The notes below the pieces were generated by a model that was not told where the DNA came from, ran no database searches, and saw only the letters and a program-made list of their open reading frames with translations. A stretch of 12,309 nt of DNA from NCBI GenBank assembly GCA_017624645.1, contig JAGAMQ010000124.1, positions 1-12,309 on the forward strand, given 5' to 3'. This document shows, piece by piece, positions 1 through 6,038 of this stretch. Numbering within the stretch: the stretch's first letter is position 1; every line of letters begins with the position of its first letter. The translations under genes and the position numbers were made by a program. This DNA is from Oscillospiraceae bacterium (GTDB lineage Bacteria > Bacillota > Clostridia > Oscillospirales > Oscillospiraceae).

Positions 1-177
1 CAGGTCAACGGCAAGATGCGCGGCACAGTGGAGATGGATGCGGATCTGGATAACGAAGCTGTGATCGCCAATGTGCTGGCTGATGAGAAGATCGCCCGGT
101 TCCTGGAGAAACAGGGGGGCAATATCGTCAAGACCATCGTGGTCAAGAATAAGCTGGTCAACCTGATCGTAAAATAA
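1..177 (+). CDS. leuS: Leucyl-tRNA synthetase, C-terminal end (partial)
   Basis: This is the last 58 codons of a class I leucyl-tRNA synthetase, open in frame from base 1 and ending at TAA 175-177. The enzyme charges tRNA-Leu with leucine in the cytoplasm. The fragment begins QVNGKMRG and ends with a K-T-I-V-V-K-N-K-L-V-N-L-I-V-K pattern, which matches the beta-strand-rich C-terminal domain of bacterial LeuRS (typical ends read QVNGK-R and K-L-x-N-L-V). The catalytic HIGH and KMSKS motifs would lie upstream of the window and cannot be seen. The next gene, rpsU, has its own promoter starting only 26 bases after this stop, so the two are probably separate transcription units. Identification rests on this short tail and is firm because the tail is distinctive. 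Confidence 0.9.
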   Translation, partial: QVNGKMRGTVEMDADLDNEAVIANVLADEKIARFLEKQGGNIVKTIVVKNKLVNLIVK

Positions 178-180
178 AAC

Positions 181-214
181 CCCAAATGCCGATAAATGGC
201 CCTTGACATTTGGG
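181..214. repeat. 8-bp inverted repeat overlapping the rpsU -35 box
   Basis: CCCAAATG at 181-188 is perfectly complementary to CATTTGGG at 207-214, with 18 bases between. The right arm overlaps the TTGACA -35 hexamer (203-208) of the rpsU promoter. On the minus strand the stem is followed by GTTTTATTTT, so it could also act as a weak leftward terminator. It could instead be an operator, or a weak leuS terminator, although there is no T-run in the + direction. The function is not established. Confidence 0.5.
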
Positions 215-231
215 AAGAATCGAATTATAAT
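203..231 (+). promoter_or_regulatory. Sigma-A promoter for rpsU, perfect consensus
   Basis: TTGACA at 203-208 and TATAAT at 226-231 are separated by exactly 17 bases, which is the full housekeeping consensus. Transcription would start near 238, giving a leader of about 65 nt before the rpsU ATG. A highly expressed ribosomal protein gene is a fitting target. Confidence 0.85.
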
Positions 232-237
232 AATTAA

Positions 238-296
238 GCCCGATAATTGGGCCCTGAACGCATCCTGGAGATAGCCGGATGCCATCGGAGGGAGGG
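238..296 (+). other. Structured rpsU mRNA leader and ribosome binding site
   Basis: The predicted 5' end carries a short hairpin, GCCC (238-241) with GGGC (249-252). A second follows, GCATCC (260-265) with GGATGC (277-282), which is a perfect 6-bp stem with an 11-base loop. The extended Shine-Dalgarno GGAGGGAGGG (287-296) follows directly and fixes the ATG at 303. The stems may stabilise the message or act in regulation. No known ribosomal leader family is recognised. Confidence 0.5.
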
Positions 297-302
297 AAAA
301 CC

Positions 303-485
303 ATGTCTGAAATTCGCGTCAGAGAGAACGAGTCTCTGGAGAACGCTCTGCGCCGCTTCAAGCGTAGCTGTGCCAAGGAGGGCGTTATTGCAGAGGTCAA
401 GAAGCGCGAGCATTATGTCAGCCCCAGTCTGAAGCGGAAGCAGAAGTCTGAAGCTGCCCGTAAGAACAAGAGAAAGGGTTACTAA
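303..485 (+). CDS. rpsU: 30S ribosomal protein S21
   Basis: This 60-residue basic protein matches bS21, a late-assembling small-subunit protein that lies near the anti-Shine-Dalgarno end of 16S rRNA and aids initiation. The visible signature is an N-terminal [17 protein letters not shown] segment, a central [11 protein letters not shown] segment, and a lysine/arginine-rich tail ending KNKRKGY. The length is normal for the family (about 58-70 residues). An in-frame ATG at 279 would add eight residues, but the strong GGAGGGAGGG site (287-296) lies six bases before the ATG at 303, so 303 is the start. The gene is monocistronic by appearance, with a consensus promoter at 203-231 and an intrinsic terminator at 509-540. 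Confidence 0.96.
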   Translation: MSEIRVRENESLENALRRFKRSCAKEGVIAEVKKREHYVSPSLKRKQKSEAARKNKRKGY

Positions 486-508
486 TCTCCTTCTTATCAT
501 CGTGTCAA

Positions 509-540
509 AATCCCCACGGAATTATCCGTGGGGATTTTTT
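509..540. terminator. Intrinsic terminator of rpsU, shared by the converging spmB
   Basis: AATCCCCACGGA (509-520) pairs perfectly with TCCGTGGGGATT (525-536) around the loop ATTA, and the stem runs into T535-T540. It terminates rpsU. On the minus strand, if the outer A-T pairs open, the stem is followed by TTTT. The spmB stop codon (539-541) lies inside the T-tract, so the converging unit can use the same hairpin. Confidence 0.9.
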
Positions 541-1048
541 ACATCAGAAATTTTGCGGTTAGGGAGGCCATGATGAAACCGGTCATGTCGGCAATGAGTG
601 CTGCCGGCAGTGCGTAGCGGGTCTTTTTGATCCCCGCAGCACCGAAATAGACACTGATGGTGTAGAAGGTGGTTTCCGTGGAACCCAGCATCACCGCAGC
701 GGTCCTGCCGATAAGAGAATCCGCACCGTGGGTCAGCATCAGTTCGGAGCCTACCGCAAGGGCGGCACTGCCGCTGATGGGACGGATCAGTACCAGCATG
801 GCTGTCTCCGGAGGGATCCCGAAAAAGTGGAAAACCGGCGCACAGACGGTGCTGATCCACTCCACAGCACCGGATGAGCGGAGCATGGTGACGGCGGTGA
901 GCAGCAGGATCAGTGTGGGGATCAGCTGTACCAGCAGCTTCAGTCCCTCTTCGCCTCCCTCCAGCAACAGGCTGTAGGGATTTTCTTTTTTCTTAAGGGC
1001 TAGGACCAACGCACCTAAAAGTAAGCCGGGGACAAGATAATCAACCAT
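539..1048 (-). CDS. spmB: Spore maturation protein B
   Basis: This is a 169-residue membrane protein of the nucleoside-recognition (Gate) domain family. With SpmA it is needed for normal spore core dehydration in Bacillus and Clostridium; the molecular mechanism is not known. Hydrophobic segments lie near residues 3-18, 36-56 and 80-102 and near the C-terminus. The conserved stretches RPISGSAALAVGSE (89-102) and SLIGRTAAVMLGSTETTFYT (111-130), followed by SVYFG, are diagnostic. B. subtilis SpmB is of similar length (about 178 residues). The reading frame is open upstream to 1159, but the ATG at 1048 is chosen because the family starts here and because it overlaps the spmA stop by 8 bases (ATGGTTGA), which suggests translational coupling. 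The usual neighbour dacB is not present on this side of spmA. Confidence 0.92.
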   Translation of the reverse strand: MVDYLVPGLLLGALVLALKKKENPYSLLLEGGEEGLKLLVQLIPTLILLLTAVTMLRSSGAVEWISTVCAPVFHFFGIPPETAMLVLIRPISGSAALAVGSELMLTHGADSLIGRTAAVMLGSTETTFYTISVYFGAAGIKKTRYALPAALIADMTGFIMASLTAKFLM

Positions 1049-1619
1049 GGCGCCACAGCTTTCCCATGAGCCACGCGGCAGCCAGTCCTGCCCCGGCGGA
1101 AAAGATGCTTGTGACCCATACAGCCGGCAGGATGTCAAAGGGGGAGCGGCATCCGGCACTGACCCGGATGGCGGCTACCGTGGCGGGAATCAGCTGGATG
1201 GAAGCGGTGTTCAGTACTACCAGCCGGCACAGAGAATCCCCGGCAACGGTGCTGCCCTTTGCCATACGCCGGGCAGCCTGAATCCCCATGGGGGTGGCTG
1301 CGTTGCCTAATCCTAAGAAATTGGCGCAGATATTGGCGCTGACCGTACCTGCCAGAACAGGGTCTTGTTTGGTCTCGGGAAACAGCCGATGCAAAAGGGG
1401 ACGAAGCAGCCGCGAAAGATACCCTGTCACCCCGGTCTTTTCCAGAAGCCGCCCCACTCCGGTCCACAGACACAGAGAGCCTGCCAATGAGATGGCAAGA
1501 GTGATCCCCGCCTGCGCCCCTTGTGGAATTGCAGCAGCCAGCTCGCTTCCTCTGCCCAGCAGCACCGCCGCAACCAGGGAAATTCCCACCAGCACCGTAA
1601 AGATCCAACTGAGTATCAT
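1041..1619 (-). CDS. spmA: Spore maturation protein A
   Basis: This 192-residue, multi-span membrane protein also belongs to the nucleoside-recognition (Gate) family. It acts with SpmB in spore core dehydration during sporulation. The central conserved segment around residues 94-114 (SANICANFLGLGNAATPMGI) and the NTASIQLIPATVAAIR segment (137-152) are typical. Hydrophobic spans lie near 3-22, 38-52 and 167-186. The length fits B. subtilis SpmA (about 196 residues). The ATG at 1619 has a GGAGG site (1628-1632 on the + strand) at good spacing. An ATG at 1625 lies too close to that site. A terminator hairpin (1657-1680) lies only about 25 bases upstream of the ribosome binding site, leaving no obvious room for a promoter. 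No sigma-E or sigma-G motif was recognised. Confidence 0.92.
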   Translation of the reverse strand: MILSWIFTVLVGISLVAAVLLGRGSELAAAIPQGAQAGITLAISLAGSLCLWTGVGRLLEKTGVTGYLSRLLRPLLHRLFPETKQDPVLAGTVSANICANFLGLGNAATPMGIQAARRMAKGSTVAGDSLCRLVVLNTASIQLIPATVAAIRVSAGCRSPFDILPAVWVTSIFSAGAGLAAAWLMGKLWRHG

Positions 1620-1656
1620 GTCCATCCCCTCCGGTGCAAGCCTATGCTGGGGCAAT

Positions 1657-1680
1657 AAAAAATAGCCACCTTAGGTGGCT
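1657..1680 (-). terminator. Intrinsic terminator after the GH3 gene
   Basis: AGCCACC (1664-1670) pairs with GGTGGCT (1674-1680) around a 3-base loop. Read leftward, the stem is followed by A and then six T (1662-1657). It begins nine bases past the GH3 stop codon. Read rightward it is followed by GTTTTTT, so it is bidirectional in form, although no rightward gene ends here. Confidence 0.85.
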
Positions 1681-1688
1681 GTTTTTTA

Positions 1689-4094
1689 TTACGCATTATG
1701 AAGGAATCGCTCAAAGGCGGCAGATTCCTTTCTTCCCTTAAAGAAATGGGCGATAAGCCATCCGGTCCCCCGGAAGAAATGACCGTTGCACAGAAATACC
1801 AGATCGTCCACCATCTGATGGGTCACCAAACCTCCGGTCATCTGCGCCATGGCTCGCAGGGGCATATGGCACACAAAGCTGGCTTCGGTGGAGGGTTTTC
1901 CCTCGGCGGCAGCCTTTGCCACGGCGCGTATGGCCCTTCTGCCCAACATTCTTGCCACAGGACTTTTGGCTTTGGAAAGCTGTCCTACTGTAGTCAAAGG
2001 TGTAACTGTTTTGGATGGTACCTCCTGGGGCAGAGGGCGGCCCAGCAATGCGGAGAAATCCTCGTCGCTGACATTTTGTATCTGCCCAGTGCGGTAACAC
2101 TCCGGAGGGACAGGAGGGATGTGGGCTTCTGTGCCGAAGATCCGCAGGGTGGTCTGCAGCCGGATGTGGCAAATGCTACTGCCCACAAAGATGTCATAGT
2201 TGGCAGTTTCTACCTCAAACTGCTTGGTTATGGTGTTGTAGTAACGGAAGGCAGTGCTGTCCAGCCGGATGGTTACCCGCTTGCTTTCTCCCGGTTCCAA
2301 ATAAAACTTGCCAAAGCCTTTTAACTCCTTGGCAGGCCTTGCAATGGCATGGGAGCGGCAGCCAATGTACACCTGTGCCACTTCACTGCCGGCAACATCG
2401 CCGGTGTTGGTCAGGGTGAAGCTGACGGTATGCTTGTCTGCGTGAAGATCGGAATAAGCAAAGCTTGTGTAGCTCAGTCCGTGACCAAAGGGGAACAGAA
2501 CAGGTACCTGGGCGGTTTCATAATAGCGGTAGCCTACAAACAGCCCCTCTCTGTATTGGGCGCTGCCTCTGCCGGGATAGTAGCCGTAGGCAGGGCTGTC
2601 TCCCAAGGAAGCGGGCCATGTTTGGGCGAGCTTTCCACTGGGATTGACCTTTCCGGTCAGTGCATCTGCCATGGCTTCACCGCCAGCTTGTCCTCCCAGA
2701 TAGCCGTGAATGGCGGCGGCGTAGGGCACTTGCGGCAGCAGGAACGGGGCACCCCCAGAAAGAACCAGCACCACATTGTCGTTGACGGTGCAGACAGCCT
2801 CCATCAGAGCCTGATGTGATGGGGGAAGCTCCAGACGGTCTCTGTCGCAGCCCTCAAATTCGCTGCCTTCATCCAAACCGATGCACAGCAAAACAACATC
2901 TGCCTCTGCGGCAGCTGCGGTGGCTTCTGCCTCTAAAGCACGGTTGGGGGTGACACCGTGATACCCCTTGCAGTAAACACTGATGGGAACGCCGGCAGCT
3001 TCCAGAGCGTCTTTCAAAGAGCTGAGCTGTGTGGGATGGACCTGACTGGAGCCAGATCCTTGGTATCGGGGCTTTTCCGCCTGCTCACCGATCAGTGCAA
3101 TTTTCTTTCCGGTATCCAACGGGAGGATTCCGTTGTTTTTCAAAAGTACGATGCTTTGGGCAGCACACTCCCGTGCAAGGGCATGATGTGCATGCCGGTC
3201 AAAGACCTTGGGTGCGCCTGCTGCGGCGGCGGTGGTGTCCATGATCACCGGCAGCAGTTCCCGCAGTCGGTCGTCGAGGGCGCTTTCCCGGAGCTTTCCG
3301 GAGCGGACGGCTGCAATGAGGGACAGGGCACTGTGCGCACCGGGGCCGGGCATCTCCAGGCAGGAGCCTGCCCGGACACCTTCGGCATGATCGTTGCTTC
3401 CGCCCCAGTCTGTGACCACAAAGCCCTCAAATCCCCACTTCTTCCGCAGGACATCCGTGAGGAGCACTTTATGTTCGTTGGCATAGGTGCCGTTGATGGG
3501 ATTATAGCTGGTCATCAGCGCCCGGGGGCGGCCTTCCTTCACGGCAATCTCAAAGCCGGTAAGATACAGTTCGTGGAGGGTCCTGTCGTCCACCACGGAA
3601 TCCGTGGTCATCCGCGCCAGCTCCTGGGAGTTGGCGGCAAAATGCTTGGGACAGGCGGCAACGCCGTTTTCCTGAATTCCGCGGATGTAGGCGGCTGCCA
3701 TTTTTCCGGACAGATAGGGGTCCTCGGAGAAATATTCAAAGCTTCTGCCACCCAAAGGACTGCGCTTTAGATTCAGTCCGGGTCCCAAAACCACATGGAC
3801 ATCCTGAGCGGCAGCCTCCTGTCCCAGAGCCTGTCCCAGCTTTGTACCCAGTTCTGGGTCCCAGCTGTTTGCCATGGTGGCAGCGGTAGGGAAACAGGTG
3901 GCGGGTACAGACTGTCCAATGCCCAGATGATCTCCCTTGCCGGCTTGCTTGCGTATTCCGTGAGGACCATCGGCAAGGGTCATGGAGGGGATCCGCAGTC
4001 GGGGAATATCCCGGGTGGTCCAGTTGGTTTTGCCCTGCAAAAGGGCAGCTTTTTCTTCCAGTGTCAGGGTTCGCAGCATGATGTCAATGGTCAT
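1689..4094 (-). CDS. Glycoside hydrolase family 3 (beta-glucosidase type), cytoplasmic
   Basis: This 801-residue enzyme likely releases glucose or a related sugar from beta-linked oligosaccharides or glycosides. It has no signal peptide, so it should act on imported substrates. The GH3 N-terminal barrel shows DGPHGIRK (42-49), PKHFAANSQE (149-158, K150-H151) and VVTDWGG (226-232) with the expected nucleophile Asp229. The C-terminal alpha/beta domain shows GSEFEGCDR (410-418), where the acid/base Glu is expected. The segment FPFGHGLSYTSF leads into a fibronectin-III-like domain (about 550-650). A further tail of about 145 residues (655-801) follows. The ATG at 4094 is chosen over the ATG at 4115 because AAAGGAG (4102-4108) lies seven bases before it. 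It starts 17 bases after the rsmI stop. Exact substrate specificity cannot be read; beta-xylosidase or another GH3 activity is possible. Confidence 0.9.
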   Translation of the reverse strand: MTIDIMLRTLTLEEKAALLQGKTNWTTRDIPRLRIPSMTLADGPHGIRKQAGKGDHLGIGQSVPATCFPTAATMANSWDPELGTKLGQALGQEAAAQDVHVVLGPGLNLKRSPLGGRSFEYFSEDPYLSGKMAAAYIRGIQENGVAACPKHFAANSQELARMTTDSVVDDRTLHELYLTGFEIAVKEGRPRALMTSYNPINGTYANEHKVLLTDVLRKKWGFEGFVVTDWGGSNDHAEGVRAGSCLEMPGPGAHSALSLIAAVRSGKLRESALDDRLRELLPVIMDTTAAAAGAPKVFDRHAHHALARECAAQSIVLLKNNGILPLDTGKKIALIGEQAEKPRYQGSGSSQVHPTQLSSLKDALEAAGVPISVYCKGYHGVTPNRALEAEATAAAAEADVVLLCIGLDEGSEFEGCDRDRLELPPSHQALMEAVCTVNDNVVLVLSGGAPFLLPQVPYAAAIHGYLGGQAGGEAMADALTGKVNPSGKLAQTWPASLGDSPAYGYYPGRGSAQYREGLFVGYRYYETAQVPVLFPFGHGLSYTSFAYSDLHADKHTVSFTLTNTGDVAGSEVAQVYIGCRSHAIARPAKELKGFGKFYLEPGESKRVTIRLDSTAFRYYNTITKQFEVETANYDIFVGSSICHIRLQTTLRIFGTEAHIPPVPPECYRTGQIQNVSDEDFSALLGRPLPQEVPSKTVTPLTTVGQLSKAKSPVARMLGRRAIRAVAKAAAEGKPSTEASFVCHMPLRAMAQMTGGLVTHQMVDDLVFLCNGHFFRGTGWLIAHFFKGRKESAAFERFLHNA

Positions 4095-4111
4095 GTTGGT
4101 ACTCCTTTGTC

Positions 4112-4945
4112 TCATTCAGCGTTCAAAGCGGCATCGTAAACAACATTTTTCGGAAGGTCCAATTCCTTGGCGGTCTGCTTCACTGCGTCCTTGCGGCTAA
4201 GGCCCTCTTCCATCAGCTGCTTGACCCGCTGGGCTGCATCCACGGCTGTGAATTCTTCCTTGACGGGAGGCTGGGCACCGGCGACAACCAATACAAATTC
4301 GCCCTTCGGGGGCTGCTGGGTATACAGTTCGATGGCATCACCCAAGGTGGTGCGTACTACCTCTTCGTGGAGCTTAGTCAGCTCTCTGCACAGGCTGATG
4401 GGCCGTTCCGACCCGAACACCTGGGCCATATCCTCCAGGGTAGACAGCAGCTTGTGGGGTGCTTCGTAAAAGATCATGGTCCGCTGCTCCCCGATGAGGG
4501 CCTCCAAATGCTCCCGCCGGCTTTTCTTGGCGGTGGACAAAAAGCCCTCAAAGCAGAATCGACCGGTGCTTTGTCCCGAGATGCTCAGTGCCGTGATCAC
4601 GGCGCAGGGACCGGGAATGGCGCAGACAGTAATGCCGGCTTCAGCGCATTGCTTCACCAGTTCCTCTCCGGGATCGGAAATAGCGGGGCTGCCGGCATCG
4701 GAGACCAATGCGCAGGTCTCACCGGCAAGGATCCGGTCAAGAATCACATCGCCCTTTTGGGCTTTGTTGTGTTCATAATAGCTTACAAGATTTTTTTTGA
4801 TGCCCAGGTGATTCAAAAGCTTCAAAGTCACCCGGGTGTCCTCAGCGGCAATGAAATCCGCTTCCTCCAGAGCTTGACGGCAGCGAATGGAAATGTCCCC
4901 CAAATTGCCGATGGGGGTGGGGACAAGATATAACATGCCAGGCAT
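4112..4945 (-). CDS. rsmI: 16S rRNA (cytidine-1402 2'-O)-methyltransferase
   Basis: RsmI uses S-adenosylmethionine to methylate the ribose 2'-OH of C1402 in the decoding centre of 16S rRNA. The 277-residue protein shows the tetrapyrrole-methylase-like fold motifs in order: PTPIGNLGDIS (9-19), AEDTR (34-38), VSDAGSPAISDPG (81-93), PGPCA (111-115), FYEAPHK (159-165), RELTKLHEE (187-195) and KGEFVLVVAG (214-223). A C-terminal helical tail (about 235-277) is usual for the family. The start at 4945 has an AGGAGG site that overlaps the TAG stop of the upstream methyltransferase gene, and the gap between the genes is 12 bases. The yabB-rsmI pairing is also found in Bacillus. Its functional partner RsmH lies about 4 kb away at 8952-9887. 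Confidence 0.95.
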   Translation of the reverse strand: MPGMLYLVPTPIGNLGDISIRCRQALEEADFIAAEDTRVTLKLLNHLGIKKNLVSYYEHNKAQKGDVILDRILAGETCALVSDAGSPAISDPGEELVKQCAEAGITVCAIPGPCAVITALSISGQSTGRFCFEGFLSTAKKSRREHLEALIGEQRTMIFYEAPHKLLSTLEDMAQVFGSERPISLCRELTKLHEEVVRTTLGDAIELYTQQPPKGEFVLVVAGAQPPVKEEFTAVDAAQRVKQLMEEGLSRKDAVKQTAKELDLPKNVVYDAALNAE

Positions 4946-4957
4946 GGGAATAACCTC

Positions 4958-5647
4958 CTATGTATGATAGAGCTTGCGGTAGTACTGAGTAGGCTGTCCT
5001 TTTTCGTCAAAAAGGGCTTCTTCCTCCCAGATAAGTCCTGCTTTCGCTCCTTTACGAAGCTGGACCAGAACAAGGCTTATGGGACCGCCCTGCCGATGGC
5101 GCAGCAGCTGCATCCTCTTGGGCTCTAAATGGTTTTCATCTGCGCAGACAAACAGTTCGGCCAGCCGTTCCGGACGGTGTACCAGAAAAAGATCTCCTCC
5201 GAAGCGCAGCGCCCAGCCTGCGGCAGCTATCACATGGGAAAGGGCGCACAGGGTCTCCTGTCGGGCACCGGAGAGGGTAGCGCTGGGGATCCCGCCGGAG
5301 AAATACGGGGGATTGCAAATGCAGGCATCAAAGCTGCCGGCACCAACCAATGTTTTTGCATCGGCAATGGAGCCGTGGATGCCGAAAAGCCGGTGAGAAA
5401 GATCGTTTCTTTGTGCGTTTTGGAGGGCCATCCGGTGTGCCGCCTTGTCGATCTCAATACCTGTAACGCTGCAGCCGGGATGCTCTGCACACAGCAAAAG
5501 TCCCAGTGTGCCGCAGCCGGAACACAGATCCAGTACTTTGACATTCTTGGAAAGTCTTGCAAAGCCCGACAGGACCACGGAATCGGTGCTCAATGGAAAG
5601 GCGCCGGGGGAAAGCTCCAGTGTATAGCCGTTATGTAGTTGCTCCAT
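4958..5647 (-). CDS. trmN6: tRNA1(Val) adenine-37 N6-methyltransferase family (YabB/YfiC)
   Basis: This 229-residue SAM-dependent methyltransferase belongs to the YfiC/YabB group; in E. coli the member methylates A37 of tRNA1-Val. The motifs are FPLSTDSVVLSGFA (17-30), the SAM-binding glycine loop LDLCSGCGTLGLLL (39-52), the acidic E65 region, and the amino-methylating NPPY motif (112-115). The start at 5647 has a GGAGG site at 5655-5659 on the + strand, seven bases upstream. The gene lies 12 bases before rsmI in the same direction, the same order as yabB and rsmI (yabC) in Bacillus, where a small endonuclease-family gene, yazA, lies between; that gene is missing here. A terminator ends only three bases before the ribosome binding site, so expression probably depends on read-through from the ferredoxin unit. 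The exact tRNA target is inferred from the family only. Confidence 0.85.
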   Translation of the reverse strand: MEQLHNGYTLELSPGAFPLSTDSVVLSGFARLSKNVKVLDLCSGCGTLGLLLCAEHPGCSVTGIEIDKAAHRMALQNAQRNDLSHRLFGIHGSIADAKTLVGAGSFDACICNPPYFSGGIPSATLSGARQETLCALSHVIAAAGWALRFGGDLFLVHRPERLAELFVCADENHLEPKRMQLLRHRQGGPISLVLVQLRKGAKAGLIWEEEALFDEKGQPTQYYRKLYHT

Positions 5648-5662
5648 TACCTGACCTCCGTT

Positions 5663-5705
5663 AAAAAAATCTGCCTGCGACCGAGATAACAGCGGCGCAG
5701 GCAGA
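5663..5705 (-). terminator. Intrinsic terminator of the ferredoxin gene, possible attenuator
   Basis: On the minus strand a 10-bp stem (5696-5705 with 5670-5679, perfect) is closed by a 16-base loop that holds a further 3-bp pairing. It is followed by seven T (5669-5663). It begins 16 bases after the ferredoxin stop and ends just before the trmN6 ribosome binding site. Confidence 0.88.
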
Positions 5706-5721
5706 CGGCAGAATCGGAGAA

Positions 5722-5892
5722 TTACTCTTCCACGATTGCTTCAACGGGGCAGTTGTCGACACAGCTGCCGCAGCTAACGCAAACGTCAGCGTCGATGACG
5801 AACTTCTCTTCGCCCTCGGAGATTGCCTCGACGGGGCAATTTTCGGCGCAGCTGCCGCACTTGACACAAGCGTCAGTAATAGTGTAAGCCAT
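5722..5892 (-). CDS. 2[4Fe-4S] ferredoxin, clostridial type
   Basis: This 56-residue acidic electron carrier holds two cubane clusters and shuttles low-potential electrons between oxidoreductases, for example pyruvate:ferredoxin oxidoreductase and hydrogenases. The two cluster motifs are complete: C9-x2-C12-x2-C15-x3-C19-P and C38-x2-C41-x2-C44-x3-C48-P, each followed by VEAI, so the internal duplication is clear. The length is exactly that of classical clostridial ferredoxins. The ATG at 5892 has GGAGG (5900-5904 on the + strand) seven bases upstream, whereas an in-frame ATG at 5937 would add 15 unrelated residues. It has its own promoter and terminator and looks mainly monocistronic, with possible read-through into trmN6. 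The redox partner cannot be told from the context. Confidence 0.96.
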   Translation of the reverse strand: MAYTITDACVKCGSCAENCPVEAISEGEEKFVIDADVCVSCGSCVDNCPVEAIVEE

Positions 5893-5917
5893 GATCTTTC
5901 CTCCAGTATATGTGATG

Positions 5918-5936
5918 TGCATCCTTACTGGGTGCA
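5918..5936 (-). other. Small hairpin in the ferredoxin 5' leader
   Basis: TGCACCC and GGATGCA on the minus strand (5936-5930 and 5924-5918) pair over 7 bp with one wobble or mismatch, around a 5-base loop. It lies between the predicted transcription start and the ribosome binding site. It could be an mRNA-stabilising stem or an operator half-site pair; nothing further supports either. Confidence 0.35.
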
Positions 5937-5941
5937 ACTAT

Positions 5942-5969
5942 ATTCTAGCATGGATTTTTCAAAATGCAA
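5942..5969 (-). promoter_or_regulatory. Sigma-A promoter for ferredoxin, extended -10
   Basis: On the minus strand TTGCAT (5969-5964) and TAGAAT (5947-5942) are 16 bases apart. TGC directly before TAGAAT makes an extended -10 (TGn). The predicted start near 5935 gives a leader of about 45 nt. This is the best candidate in the 146-base divergent spacer. I found no convincing rightward promoter for clpC there. Confidence 0.6.
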
Positions 5970-5996
5970 TATCTTTTTTCAGTAGTGTATTTTTTT

Positions 5997-6027
5997 CTTT
6001 TTCCGGGGGAATAATCCACGGAAAAAG
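5997..6027. repeat. 9-bp inverted repeat abutting the clpC ribosome binding site
   Basis: CTTTTTCCG (5997-6005) pairs perfectly with CGGAAAAAG (6019-6027) around 13 bases. Inside the loop GG (6007-6008) can add pairs with CC (6016-6017). The right arm touches the clpC Shine-Dalgarno (GGGGAG, 6027-6032). It could be an operator or an mRNA hairpin affecting translation. It does not resemble the CtsR heptad repeat operator. Confidence 0.5.
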
Positions 6028-6038
6028 GGGAGATGGGG

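Noticed and set aside
279..302. Earlier ATG that would lengthen S21 by eight residues
   Set aside because: The strong GGAGGGAGGG site lies downstream of it and matches the ATG at 303; the added residues do not belong to the family.
2958..3770. Long open frame on the + strand (270 codons) inside the GH3 gene
   Set aside because: It lies fully antisense to a protein with complete GH3 motifs, has no plausible ribosome binding site, and its product resembles no family; third-position GC bias explains the openness.
5893..6038. CtsR operator or clear sigma-A promoter for clpC
   Set aside because: No tandem GGTCAAA-type heptads were found, and the possible -10 boxes (TATATT at 5939-5944) lack a matching -35.
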